A DNA stretch of 64,000 nucleotides from Novosphingobium sp. KA1 (GTDB lineage Bacteria > Pseudomonadota > Alphaproteobacteria > Sphingomonadales > Sphingomonadaceae). The notes beneath the pieces are model-generated. The model was given only the letters and a program-made list of their open reading frames with translations. It did no database searches and was not told where the DNA came from. The number at the start of each line of letters is the position of its first letter. Position 1 is the stretch's first letter. The stretch spans positions 186,001 through 250,000 of the forward strand of contig NZ_CP021249.1 in assembly GCF_017309955.1 (NCBI RefSeq). The letters are read 5' to 3'. The translations under genes and the position numbers were made by a program. Positions 1-8,550 of the stretch are shown here, in pieces.

Positions 1-431
1 GACTTGGGGTCCAGCGGCTCGGGGTAGTAGTGCGCCGGCAGCCCCTCGATCTGCGAGGCGTTAAAGACGTGGTTCCACTTCATGAACCGGATCGTCTTTT
101 CGCTCTTTTCACCGGTCTCGCGATCGGTGTCGGTCTTGCGCGCCGAGCTGTAGAACACGCTGAACGAGCCGCTCTCGCCCTTGCGGACATGGGCGCCGAG
201 TTCGAGCGCCTGACGGAAGGTCATCCAGTAGGGGCTGGCGTAGCCCCGGCTCTCGGCGACCGCCCAGAGGAAGAAGGTGTTGATCCCCGAATAGGGGACC
301 CCGTTGTGGCGCAGCGGCCGCGTGCTGGTCGCGGTCCAGGGCTTGAGCCACGGGGCCGTGCCGGCGGCGATCTTCTCGAGGATCAGGTCGGTGATGACCT
401 GCGCGACGTCGGGCTTGGGGTGACGGGTCAC
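1..431 (-). CDS. ardC: ArdC-like antirestriction / ssDNA-binding protein, 3' end beyond window
   Basis: Reading leftward from a GTG at 431, the frame stays open to the window edge (143 codons). It encodes a conserved N-terminal ArdC-type domain: a short helix ending in APWLKPW, then GVPYSGINTFFLW, SPYWMTFRQALELG and HVRKGESG, all typical of the DUF1738/ArdC single-stranded DNA-binding region. ArdC proteins protect incoming plasmid DNA from restriction during conjugation. The GTG overlaps the TGA of the upstream GHKL ATPase gene by four bases, so the two are probably translationally coupled. The C-terminal metalloprotease-like domain would lie outside the window and cannot be checked. The start is inferred from the overlap and the conserved N-terminus. 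Confidence 0.85.
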   Translation of the reverse strand, partial: MTRHPKPDVAQVITDLILEKIAAGTAPWLKPWTATSTRPLRHNGVPYSGINTFFLWAVAESRGYASPYWMTFRQALELGAHVRKGESGSFSVFYSSARKTDTDRETGEKSEKTIRFMKWNHVFNASQIEGLPAHYYPEPLDPK

Positions 432-2092
432 TGGACGGGGCCCTCCTGGGCAGGATCGAGCGAGAGGTCGGAGGCGGCGTTCGACCAGGAGAGGCGCAGC
501 GTGCGCCCGTGCGGGATGCGCCAGGCGACCCGGTCGGCGAAGGCCATGCGGATGCCGGCAAGGATCGCGGCGTCCTCGCCTTCGAGGATGGCATGGGCGC
601 GCACCGCCGCATCGTGTCGGAAGCGGGTCTCCTGGGTGTCGTAGCTGTCGGCATCTGAATCGTCGGAAGGGCTGAACACCGCATCGATGATGAGGTCGGT
701 GAGATCGTCGGGCCCCAGCGCGGTGGTCCGGGTCAGCGCAATGTGCGCGCAGTCGGGATCACCCCAGGAATCGGCATCTTCCAGAATCGCAAAGTCGGTC
801 TCGAGATCGAGCCGCCGGTCGTGCTGATCGGTGAGTTCGATCGTGATCGCGTCGGGGCGGACGGTAACGGCACCCTCTTCATCGGTCGGCTTGCCGCCAT
901 CGAAGGTGAAGCGCTCGCCGGTACGGACGAAAGCCGGGAGGGCATCGTACCAGGGATAGCCGATGAAGTTGGTGATCGGCTCGTGGAAGGCGCGCGGGTC
1001 GGGGCCGCCGAGGCGGTGCATCTCGCCCCCGTTCGAGCGCCGCAGGGCACGGCCGAAGGTGACGGCATCGAAGGAGTCCGTGTCGTCATAGATCGCCGCG
1101 CCCGGCTCGAGGTCGGCAAAGCGCGGCACCTCGCGGTAGCTGTCGCGGGCGAGCGTCGGGTACCACAGCGGCAACTGCCGCGCCGCCTGCGGGAAATTGT
1201 CGTAATACAGGCTCGCCTCGAGCCAGTCCTCGAAGCTCAGGCGGTGGAACGGTTCCTCGCGGATGACCGAAAAGATCGCCTCGCGGCAGAGTGCCACGAG
1301 CCGGTCGAGCGCGGCGTTGCGGTAGATTTCCTTGCGGGCGGGCAGGACCAGGACGAGATCGGGCGCGTCGATCACGTCGACCTGCACGGACCACTGGGTG
1401 TGATGGACTTCCTTCACGACCGGGAAAGCGTGTTTGAGGGTGACCCCGTGGAAATTGAGCGTCGCCACGTGCGGCGAGTGCCGGTCGCGGAACACGCCGA
1501 TCCGGAACCCCTCCCGCTCGATGACCTTGTGCGCGTCGGCGAGGAAATCGGCGCTGGCGAGGTCCTTGCCGTTGTAACTGACGGCAAGCGGCAGAAACCG
1601 GGCCGCCGCCTCGACGCAGCGTTCGAGCTTACCGTCAGGCTGCGGATCGAACCGGAAGGCGATTGCCGTGCCGCGCGGCCCGTCGAAGGGCAGCACATCG
1701 ATGTCGGCCTCGCCGGTCCAGGCATCGCCTGTGATTGCCAGCGAGAACGCACCACCCGCGCTTTGCGAACTGACCACGGTGTCGAGGCCAGCAAGGCTGA
1801 AGAAGCCCATGCCCGCCGGGTCCTCGCGGGTTCGACACTCCTCGGACCAGTCGGACTGGCCGAGTGAGAGGAGGTCGACCGGGTCGGCGATCCCGGCGCC
1901 GTCATCGCTCACCGTGATGAGGCAGGCATCTGCCATGTGCTCGGCGGTGACGGTGATGCAGGTCGCGCCCGCGCGGCGGGCATTCTGGAAGAGTTCGTTG
2001 AAGATGTCGTCGAGGGTCCCGTTGAAAATGCGGGTGACCTTCGAGATCGCGTGCGGTGAGACCCGGGCGCGCAGCTTGGTGATCATGGTCAT
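428..2092 (-). CDS. GHKL-fold ATP-binding protein (plasmid backbone)
   Basis: A 554-aa protein whose first 130 residues carry the Bergerat ATP-binding fold: an N-box (NELFQNARRAGA), a DDGAGI motif binding adenine, and a GMGFFSL glycine box. This is the HSP90/MutL/histidine-kinase ATPase class. The rest has no domain I can name, and no histidine-kinase dimerisation box is visible, so it is not a sensor kinase. The ATG at 2092 is preferred because AGGA lies about nine bases upstream; an in-frame codon at 2119 would add nine residues. It lies between a large ParB-like gene and ardC on the same strand, consistent with a conserved plasmid-maintenance or transfer role. Exact function unknown. Confidence 0.75.
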   Translation of the reverse strand: MTMITKLRARVSPHAISKVTRIFNGTLDDIFNELFQNARRAGATCITVTAEHMADACLITVSDDGAGIADPVDLLSLGQSDWSEECRTREDPAGMGFFSLAGLDTVVSSQSAGGAFSLAITGDAWTGEADIDVLPFDGPRGTAIAFRFDPQPDGKLERCVEAAARFLPLAVSYNGKDLASADFLADAHKVIEREGFRIGVFRDRHSPHVATLNFHGVTLKHAFPVVKEVHHTQWSVQVDVIDAPDLVLVLPARKEIYRNAALDRLVALCREAIFSVIREEPFHRLSFEDWLEASLYYDNFPQAARQLPLWYPTLARDSYREVPRFADLEPGAAIYDDTDSFDAVTFGRALRRSNGGEMHRLGGPDPRAFHEPITNFIGYPWYDALPAFVRTGERFTFDGGKPTDEEGAVTVRPDAITIELTDQHDRRLDLETDFAILEDADSWGDPDCAHIALTRTTALGPDDLTDLIIDAVFSPSDDSDADSYDTQETRFRHDAAVRAHAILEGEDAAILAGIRMAFADRVAWRIPHGRTLRLSWSNAASDLSLDPAQEGPVQ

Positions 2093-2169
2093 GGGTTCAT
2101 GTCCTGGATGGACCGGCACGCTGCCGCAGGTCGCTAGAGAGGTACGGGCAGCGTGCCGGCAGGGCTGTA

Positions 2170-4224
2170 TCAGGCGTCGACGGTCTCGCCGGCTTCGGCG
2201 TCCTGCTCGTCGGCAGGTTCGACTTCGCCGGCATCGCTCTCGGGATCGTGCTCTACCGGGCCTTCTTCATCAGGCTCACTCGCAGCCAGCACCCGGAAGC
2301 GCATGGCCTCGGGCACCCAGGCGAGTGCAGCCTGCTTGACCTCGGGTGCGACGATGGTCTCGCCGGCGAACAGCTTTTCGCAGGAGGCCGAGAGATCGCC
2401 CTTCTTCGAGCCCATGAAGCTCGCCGCCATGGTCGGTCCGCCGACTTCGCTGACGTGGGCGAGCAGCGCCTGCTTGCTGACCCGGTCGAAGTAGTTGGCC
2501 GAGGTCGGCCGCCAGTGGCTGGCGACGTTGATCCCCATCAGCGCGGCGAGATGGTCGTGGAGGTCGATCGGCTCAGGGCCGGACTGCCCTGCCTTCCTGT
2601 CGATCCCCATGCTGGCCTCGAGCGTCTTTGCCATGCACCAGGCGAGCCAGTTCGCCTTGGCATCGTCGTCGAGCGCGCTGAACGCGGAGAACCGGTCGAC
2701 CGTGCGGCGGTGCTCGGTCCACGACAGGTCGAGCGTCTCGCGGATATCGGCCATCAGCGTGTGCGCCGGGCTTTCAGGGTAGTTGGCTAGGTAGAGCGAG
2801 GGCGACGGGGCGCGGAGCGTCGTGCCCAAGGCCTGCGCACTGTAGAGCGCGCGAGAGTCGGCAATGGCGAAGATCAGGTAATCGAGCGCGATCGCCGGGT
2901 TCGAAGCGAGGTTGATCGCGAGAATGTCGCGGCGCTGGACGGCGAGTTCCTCGACCAGCTTTTGCGACAGAGGCTTGGGTGCGGCAGAAGCACTACCGCC
3001 CTCCCCTGCTGCCCCGCTGGCGCCGTCTCCCGCTTCGGACCCACGCGCCTTACGGCGTTCGAGCGGCTTGTCGCTGTAGAGGCCGCTCGCAACCACAGGC
3101 TGGCCGTCAGCGCCAATGATCACGAAGCAGCCAACATTGGCCTTCATCTCCTCGGGGATCACCGGGGGTTTGTCGTGGAGCGCATCGTAGGCGCTGCTTG
3201 CGGCATCCCATCGTGCCTGGAAGTCCGCGGCGGCAGCCTCGTCGTCCTCGTCCAGGGTCTCGCTTTCGGCTTCGAGCACCGAGATCGTCTCGAGCAGCTT
3301 GTCGGCCTCGACCTGCTCCTCCTCGGTGAGCGGCGGGGGTTCGAGATGGATCTGGTGGAGGTCTTCGGTTGCGTTGTAGGTGACGCGGGTCTCGAGGATC
3401 GGGCGCACCCAGGCATAGCCGGAGGTTTCGGCAATTTCGGCCGCGAAAGCCTGGAGCTTCTCGCCGGCGATGCGCTGGGCGATCTCCGCATCGATCCACG
3501 TCTCGCCGCCGTCCTCGGTGAAAAGGTCGCGCTCAATCTTGCCGCCGGCGGCGAGGTAGTCGGCCTCGCTGGCAAGCTTGGCCATCGGCGAGGACGAACG
3601 GATCGCGCTGTGCGTCACCATGCGGCGGATCGAGTCCGGATTGTTGCCCTGCCAGGAGTTCGACAGCTCGTTCCAGACCATCATCTGGCGGTCGTGGTTG
3701 GGCGTCGTCGCATAAGCCTTGGCGACGTCGAGGGTGATCTTGCCCTCTTCGAGCGCGGCGAAGATCGGATCGGCGAGGTCGGCAAGCCGCAGGCGGCCTT
3801 CGATGAACCGGCGGGTGCGGCCGAACCGCTTGGCGATCGCGTCGAGGTCGCTGCCCTCATTGACGAAGTGCTTGTAGGCCCGGATCTCGTCGGTCGGCGT
3901 CATGTCGAGCCGGATGACGTTCTCGATCAGCGAGAGTTCGGACTGCTCAGCGGCATCGATGTCGAGGACGCGGCAGGCGACGGGGTGGTCCTTGGGAAGC
4001 TTGCCCGCCGTCAGAAGAAAGTTGAGGGCGCGCAGGCGCCGGCCGCCCGCGGTCACATCGAACATGCCGCGCTTCTTGGCGGGCACGACGATCAGGTTCT
4101 GGAGGAGGCCCTTGGCCTCGATATTGGCGGCCAGTTCCTCGATGAAGAGGTTGCTGTCGTTCTTGCGGACGTTGGCTTCGGACAGGCGTAGCTTGCCGAG
4201 CGGGATCAACTCGATGTCGTTCAT
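2170..4224 (-). CDS. Large ParB/RepB/Spo0J-like DNA-binding protein
   Basis: A 684-aa protein. Residues 1-110 form a ParB N-terminal domain (IPLGKLRLSEANVRKN at the start, then TAGGRRLRALN, the ParB GxRR box, and SLIENVIRLDMTPTDEI). A helix-turn-helix follows at about 110-150 (LDAIAKRFGRTRRFIEGRL). The long C-terminal half, with an acidic stretch and an acidic tail, is typical of the oversized ParB-like proteins on sphingomonad and rhizobial plasmids, not of partition ParB. The ATG at 4224 has AGGAG at good spacing and begins the conserved domain, although the frame extends further upstream. No ParA gene is adjacent; the true parAB pair is at 16.4-18.8 kb. It may act in regulation or transfer rather than partition. 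Confidence 0.85.
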   Translation of the reverse strand: MNDIELIPLGKLRLSEANVRKNDSNLFIEELAANIEAKGLLQNLIVVPAKKRGMFDVTAGGRRLRALNFLLTAGKLPKDHPVACRVLDIDAAEQSELSLIENVIRLDMTPTDEIRAYKHFVNEGSDLDAIAKRFGRTRRFIEGRLRLADLADPIFAALEEGKITLDVAKAYATTPNHDRQMMVWNELSNSWQGNNPDSIRRMVTHSAIRSSSPMAKLASEADYLAAGGKIERDLFTEDGGETWIDAEIAQRIAGEKLQAFAAEIAETSGYAWVRPILETRVTYNATEDLHQIHLEPPPLTEEEQVEADKLLETISVLEAESETLDEDDEAAAADFQARWDAASSAYDALHDKPPVIPEEMKANVGCFVIIGADGQPVVASGLYSDKPLERRKARGSEAGDGASGAAGEGGSASAAPKPLSQKLVEELAVQRRDILAINLASNPAIALDYLIFAIADSRALYSAQALGTTLRAPSPSLYLANYPESPAHTLMADIRETLDLSWTEHRRTVDRFSAFSALDDDAKANWLAWCMAKTLEASMGIDRKAGQSGPEPIDLHDHLAALMGINVASHWRPTSANYFDRVSKQALLAHVSEVGGPTMAASFMGSKKGDLSASCEKLFAGETIVAPEVKQAALAWVPEAMRFRVLAASEPDEEGPVEHDPESDAGEVEPADEQDAEAGETVDA

Positions 4225-4273
4225 GGGAGTGCTCCTGAAGGCCGGATTTGGCCGAGCCCTTCGGCTCACCCCT

Positions 4274-4293
4274 TCCAGCCCCCCTCCCCTCAC
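4274..4293 (-). repeat. Polypurine leader motif, copy 1
   Basis: Upstream of the large ParB-like gene, the minus strand reads GTGAGGGGAGGGGGGCTGGA. The same 20 bases occur at 13659-13678 upstream of the strawberry-notch gene, again 40-50 bases before the start codon. Both are also preceded by TCCTGAA. A shared leader suggests common regulation or an mRNA element, but no function is established here. Confidence 0.5.
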
Positions 4294-4480
4294 GGTTTCA
4301 GGATTGCCCGAATTCCCGGGCGCAACCGCGCGTCCCAGGGCGGGCCGCTTGGTGCCATGAGGCATAAATGATCGATTTATGCCTCATGGATCGGACCTGC
4401 ATCGGAACCTGAGGCGCACAACTTGGTTGCGTTTATTTCGAATATGCGCTTCGGGATATCGCCATCAGCGGAGAGAAACG

Positions 4481-4939
4481 ATGACACTGCCAGCCAATGC
4501 CTTGCCCTTCGGCAACAGGCCGCCCTCTGCCGATGATCGGCAGATCGCCAACCAGCTACGGCGTATCCTTGCCTCGCAGAAGCCCGGCGAAGCCAAACTG
4601 CACTTGACCGATCCCAAGACCAGGAAGCCGGTAGAAATCTCGCTGACACCGGCGATGTCGGACCTGTTCCTCAAGTTGCTGCGTCACATCGGGAGCGGAG
4701 ATGCCGTCACGCTCGTGCCGATCCAGCAGATGTTGACGACGCAGCAGGCAGCAGATCTGCTCAACATGTCCCGTCCCTATCTCATCAGGCTTATCGAGAA
4801 GGGCGATGTCGCGCACAGCATGGTGGGCCGGCACCGTCGCCTCAAGGCTGAAGACGTGTTCGCGTACAAGGCGGAGCGCGACAAGATTCGTTCGAAAGCG
4901 ATGGACGACCTGATTGCGGATGGCGCGGGTCGGTATTGA
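4481..4939 (+). CDS. HTH (excisionase/antitoxin-like) DNA-binding protein
   Basis: A 152-aa protein with an excisionase/MerR-type helix-turn-helix at about residues 86-130 (QAADLLNMSRPYLIRLIEKG, then HRRLKAEDVFAYKAERD). Proteins of this size and layout are commonly the antitoxin half of HTH/PIN toxin-antitoxin pairs, with the toxin just downstream on the same strand. Here the downstream PIN gene lies on the opposite strand and already has its own Phd-type antitoxin, so this gene is an orphan or a free regulator. The ATG at 4481 follows GGAGAG and was chosen over a longer frame starting at 4379. Confidence 0.75.
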   Translation: MTLPANALPFGNRPPSADDRQIANQLRRILASQKPGEAKLHLTDPKTRKPVEISLTPAMSDLFLKLLRHIGSGDAVTLVPIQQMLTTQQAADLLNMSRPYLIRLIEKGDVAHSMVGRHRRLKAEDVFAYKAERDKIRSKAMDDLIADGAGRY

Positions 4940-4958
4940 TCTGACGCGAGCGGAACAA

Positions 4959-5345
4959 TCAGACCTGTCGGATGGGTCCGGAGTACCGGCAGACTGTTTC
5001 GTCTGATGTGAGCAAGGTGATGCCCTCGACGATCGACTGAGCGATCAGCATTCTATCGAATGGGTCCTTGTGAATCGGAGGCAACTGGGAAATTGCAACG
5101 GCGTGTTCGCTTGAAATGGCGAGCTCGACGTATCCGTTGTCGATCAACGCCCGGCGCAATACGCGTGCGTCGACTGCGAAGTCTTCCCGCCCGAGCCCGT
5201 TCTTGATCGCGATTTCCCAAAGGCTGGCAGCGCTGAAGACCAGTTCGTTGCCCTCATCGTTGATCAGTTTCCGGGCGGCAGGCGTCAATCGTTCCGGAAA
5301 GCCCGCTGCCCAGAGGAGGACATGTGTATCAAGGAGAAATTTCAT
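4959..5345 (-). CDS. vapC: PIN-domain ribonuclease toxin (VapC type)
   Basis: A 128-aa single PIN domain. It has the acidic first motif (LLDTHVLLW), the central ASLWEIAIKNGLG segment and the HKDPFDRMLIAQ motif of the subgroup paired with Phd/YefM antitoxins. These are Mg-dependent RNases that cleave RNA unless bound by the antitoxin. It starts three bases after the end of the antitoxin gene, the usual toxin-second order, and ends 19 bases from the convergent HTH gene. The likely role is post-segregational stabilisation of the plasmid. All expected acidic residues seem present, so it is probably active. Confidence 0.9.
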   Translation of the reverse strand: MKFLLDTHVLLWAAGFPERLTPAARKLINDEGNELVFSAASLWEIAIKNGLGREDFAVDARVLRRALIDNGYVELAISSEHAVAISQLPPIHKDPFDRMLIAQSIVEGITLLTSDETVCRYSGPIRQV

Positions 5346-5348
5346 CGC

Positions 5349-5588
5349 TCAGGCTTCGAACAGCGCTTCAATTTCACCCTCGCCCATACGGTCGAAATCT
5401 TCCGGCACGCGCATTTCCCCTTTGAGGAAACCCAGGCGCTTGATCTTGGACGGTGCAGCAGTGTCGATTGGCACCATTTTCGCAATCGGCTTGCCCGACC
5501 GGGCGATCACGACCGCATTCCCGCGCAGCACGCGCTCGAGCAAGCGCGACAAATGCGTCTTTGCTTCATGAATGTTGACCGTGTCCAT
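5349..5588 (-). CDS. vapB: Phd/YefM-type antitoxin (VapB role)
   Basis: A 79-aa protein starting MDTVNIHEAKTHLSRLLERV, the N-terminal signature of the Phd/YefM fold, followed by a variable C-terminus (GEMRVPEDFDRMGEG...) expected to wrap around the PIN toxin. It neutralises the downstream toxin and, with it, should repress its own promoter. AAGG lies about eight bases before the ATG. A perfect 10-bp palindrome and a repeated CTAAGT just upstream (5599-5623) are plausible operator sites. It directly precedes vapC with a three-base gap. Confidence 0.9.
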   Translation of the reverse strand: MDTVNIHEAKTHLSRLLERVLRGNAVVIARSGKPIAKMVPIDTAAPSKIKRLGFLKGEMRVPEDFDRMGEGEIEALFEA

Positions 5589-5598
5589 TTCCAGTTAC

Positions 5599-5623
5599 CT
5601 TAGCTAAGTTCTATAAACTAAGT
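5599..5623. promoter_or_regulatory. Candidate vapBC autoregulatory operator
   Basis: CTTAGCTAAG at 5599-5608 is a perfect palindrome, and CTAAGT recurs at 5618-5623, 11-35 bp upstream of the antitoxin start in an AT-rich spot. The position suits autoregulation by the TA complex. It overlaps the 3' end of the interrupted strawberry-notch fragment. Confidence 0.45.
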
Positions 5624-7497
5624 CTACCACATCCGTTCGCGTCTGCAAGCTCCTCGCAAGGTGCCTGTCCAATCAGGCTTGCAAGGATTTGGTCGGCCTT
5701 GTCCGTCGGCACGAACACCCGCGTCTTGTAGGCAATGATTTCCGTGAAGCAGCCCTTGGCCTTGAGCTCGGGGATGCGCGCGGCTTCGGCATCGACGATC
5801 TCGATCCTTCGGGAACCGTTCACGCGTGATGTGCGGATCGTGAAATTGAGCGGATGAGGCGCCTTCCAGGTGCCCCCGCCAAGGATGGCAGCCGCAATCT
5901 TGGCAGGATCAGTCTGCGCCTTGCGGGCCACCCCGAGCTTTTCGAGGGTCGCATCGACGTAGAGGTCGTGGACATGGCGGCCGAGCCAGGAAGCACCTGA
6001 CTTGTCGACGATGCGGTTGACCGTGAGGTCTTCCTTGGGAAGCGCGCCCCAGATCGGCAGGAGCAGCCCGGTCGCGAGACAGACCGTCTCAGTGACGAGC
6101 TGGCTTTCGTCGGCGGCGTATTCCTCTTCCCACAGCGCGCTGAACCTGGCCTTGGTCACGGGCTCCCAGGCGGACTCATCGAGCCGGTCAGCGCGCAGGT
6201 ACTCGCTGCGCAGCGGCCGCACGAGCTCGTAGCGGCGGATCATGTGGCCCTCCTCGTCCATGTGCGAGGGCGCCGCGATGCCAAGCGCGACCTTGCCCGA
6301 CTTGTCATTGCGCAGGAACAGCGGCTGTTCCTCATAGGATGCCAGCTTGAGCACGCGTTCGAGCGAGAGAACCTTGCGCCGCTGCGTCAGTGACAGCTCA
6401 AGCAGGTGCGAGGTCGCGCCCGTCACAGAGTCGGTCCGGATCACAGTGTCGGACAGCACCTCGCAGGCCTCGACCGCCACGGTCTCGACCCCGATATCGA
6501 AGGTGCCCGCTTCCTTCGCCGCCGAGACGCGGGTTTCGACAAGGGTGAGGAACTCGTCGAAGATCGCGTTCTGGACGGCGATCTTCATGGCAAGGATGCG
6601 GTTGAGCCAGCGCTGGATCGGCGGCAGATCCTCGCGCAGCACCCCGTCCTGGTCGGTGAGTTCGAGCCCGCTCATCCGCTGGAACTCCGACAAGGTCGTG
6701 CTCTTGAGCTTGGCCATAGCGAGGAGGCCATACCAGTCGTGGAGCGCGTGCTTGGCGTAGATGCTCTCGAGGTTGTCGCTGGCATCGAACATCCCCTGCC
6801 CGCCGGTCTGGCGCTGGCCGCGGGTGAGCGCGCCCAAGGCGTCGAGGCGCCGCGCGATCGTGCTGGTGAAACGGGCCTCGCCCTTGCAGTCGGTGGTGAC
6901 CGGGCGGAACAGCGGCGGGCAAGCCTGATGGGTGCGGTGGGTGCGCCCAAGTCCCTGGATCGCCCGATCAGCACGCCATCCGGGCTCGAGCAGGAAGTGG
7001 ACCCGGCGCTGCTGGTTTTTCGCATCGAGGCTCGCGTGATAGCTTCGGCCCGTACCGCCTGCATCGGAGAACACGAGGATGCGCTTGGCCCCGGTCATGA
7101 ACGCGGTGGTCTCGGCAAGGTTGGTCCGGGGTGAGCGGCTTTCGAGGCGCTGCTGCCCTGAGCCGTCACGGACCAGGCGTTTGCTGCGACCGGTCACCTC
7201 GGCGACGGCCGTTACCCCGTAGTGCTCGAGCAGCGCATCGAGCGCGGTCGGGATCGGCGGCATGGCGCAGATATGCTCGATCAGGTCGGCGCGCGCGGCC
7301 TCGGCCTGCGGGTTGTGGACCGGATTGCCCGCCTCGTCCCACATCGGCCGCGAGCGCACGTCGCCAAGTTCGTCCGTGTATTCCTCCATTTGCCGGGTCG
7401 GGAAGGCGCGGGTCAGATAGTCGACGACGTATTCTTTGCAGTCCGCGATTATGTCGAGTCCGGCAGCCGGAGGCTCGGATTTGCGTCGGTTCGTCAT
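5611..7497 (-). pseudogene. Strawberry-notch family helicase, C-terminal part (split by RIT element)
   Basis: A 628-aa frame matching the C-terminal half of bacterial strawberry-notch (SBNO) proteins, SF2-type helicases of large plasmids. Recognisable segments are VVDYLTRAFPTRQMEEYTDE, SRSPRTNLAETTAFMTG, ILVFSDAGGTGRSYHA, the arginine-finger region GLGRTHRTHQ, and LTRGQRQTGGQ. The N-terminal half is at 11148-13616. The 3.7-kb RIT element separates them, so the pair corresponds to one protein of roughly 1,430 aa. The first 24 residues of this frame (MTNRRKSEPPAAG...CKEYV) are encoded inside the element's terminal repeat, which supplies an ATG. The fragment may thus be translated separately, but without the helicase N-terminus it is unlikely to be functional. 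Confidence 0.85.
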
Positions 7498-7515
7498 GAT
7501 TTTGCTCCAGATAAT
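7426..7515. repeat. RIT left terminal inverted repeat
   Basis: A 90-bp repeat that is the reverse complement of 11041-11130 with two adjacent mismatches. It begins GACGTATTCTTTGCAG at its outer edge and ends with ATAAT at the inner edge. On the minus strand it encodes an ATG and a 24-codon frame that continues into the SBNO C-terminal fragment. Confidence 0.9.
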
Positions 7516-7545
7516 ATGAGCGTTGGGGGAATGTCCGGGGACGGG

Positions 7546-8550
7546 CTAGGCCCGCCTCCGAACGTCGGTAAGCATGGTGATCAGGGCATCGGATGGCGGC
7601 TTGAAGCGCCCGGGTTTGATGGCGGGCGCGCCGTGAGCCGCGAGGATTTGCAACTTCTCGTCGGGATCGGCGCGTAAATAGGCCTCGGTGCTCTGGATGC
7701 TGGCGTGGCCGAGCCATAACGCGACCTTGCGGATGTCCCCGGTCGCTGCGAGCGTGTGCATCGCACAGGAATGGCGCAACACGTGCGGCGTGACGCGCTT
7801 GCCAAGGATCGACGGCTGCTTCTCTGCCGCGGTCTTGACGTGCTCGGCCAAACGGAACGCAAACCCGTCGCGGGTCATCGGCTGCCCGTTGGCATTGAGG
7901 AATATCTCGGCGACCTCGGCGTCGGGGCGGATCGCAAGCCATGCGCGCAACGCGAACTGGGTCTCCTTCCAGAGCGGTAGGACCCGTTCACGCCGACCCT
8001 TGCCCATGATGTGCACGGTGGACAGGGAGCGGTCGGGAAAATCGCGCAGCTGCAGCGTTACGAGTTCCGACACTCGGAGCCCGCCAGCATAGGCCAGATG
8101 CAGCATTGCGCGATCGCGGGTGCCAAGGCGTGTCCTGGGATCGGGGGCATCCAGCAATGCCTTGATCTCTGCCCGGTCGAGATAATCGATGAGCGCCTTG
8201 TCAGTCTTCTTGCTTGGGATCGATCGAACCCGAAGCGCCTGGTCAAGACAAACCGGAACTCGATACTCGATGTACCGGAAGAAGGACCTGATCGCCGCCA
8301 ACCTGCCATTGCGGGTGCGCACGGAGCTGCCGCGCTGGGCTTCGATATGGTCGAGAAATGCCAGGATTAGATCGATGCCGAGATCCTCGACCTCCAGATC
8401 GGTCGGTCGGCGCTTCAGCCGATCGGCAGCAAACCGGACTAGCAATACGAAGCAGTTGGCATAGGTCTTCACCGTGTGCGGGCTGACGGCGCGTTCCCGC
8501 GGCAGATGTTCGCGGAGGTATGCCGTGAGATGGGGAGCGAGCGCCGTCAT
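7546..8550 (-). CDS. ritC: Tyrosine recombinase of RIT element, third gene
   Basis: A 334-aa tyrosine site-specific recombinase. The N-terminal SAM-like core-binding domain spans residues 1-110 (SPHTVKTYANCFVLLVRF). The catalytic domain shows R159 (GGLRVSEL), a lysine in the beta-hairpin near 184 (IMGKGRRERV), H256 and R259 (HVLRH), H282 (LGHASIQST) and the nucleophile Y291. All catalytic residues are present, so the enzyme should be active. The ATG overlaps the stop of the preceding recombinase gene (ATGA at 8547-8550), indicating coupled translation. The trio is thought to mobilise the element by recombining its ends, though the division of labour among the three is not established. Confidence 0.9.
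   Translation of the reverse strand: MTALAPHLTAYLREHLPRERAVSPHTVKTYANCFVLLVRFAADRLKRRPTDLEVEDLGIDLILAFLDHIEAQRGSSVRTRNGRLAAIRSFFRYIEYRVPVCLDQALRVRSIPSKKTDKALIDYLDRAEIKALLDAPDPRTRLGTRDRAMLHLAYAGGLRVSELVTLQLRDFPDRSLSTVHIMGKGRRERVLPLWKETQFALRAWLAIRPDAEVAEIFLNANGQPMTRDGFAFRLAEHVKTAAEKQPSILGKRVTPHVLRHSCAMHTLAATGDIRKVALWLGHASIQSTEAYLRADPDEKLQILAAHGAPAIKPGRFKPPSDALITMLTDVRRRA

Noticed and set aside
743..1867. Long plus-strand frame opposite the GHKL ATPase gene
   Set aside because: It is a GC-rich shadow; the minus strand holds clear ATPase motifs in the same stretch.
2962..4191. 409-codon plus-strand frame opposite the large ParB-like gene
   Set aside because: No family features; the minus-strand ParB domain explains the region.
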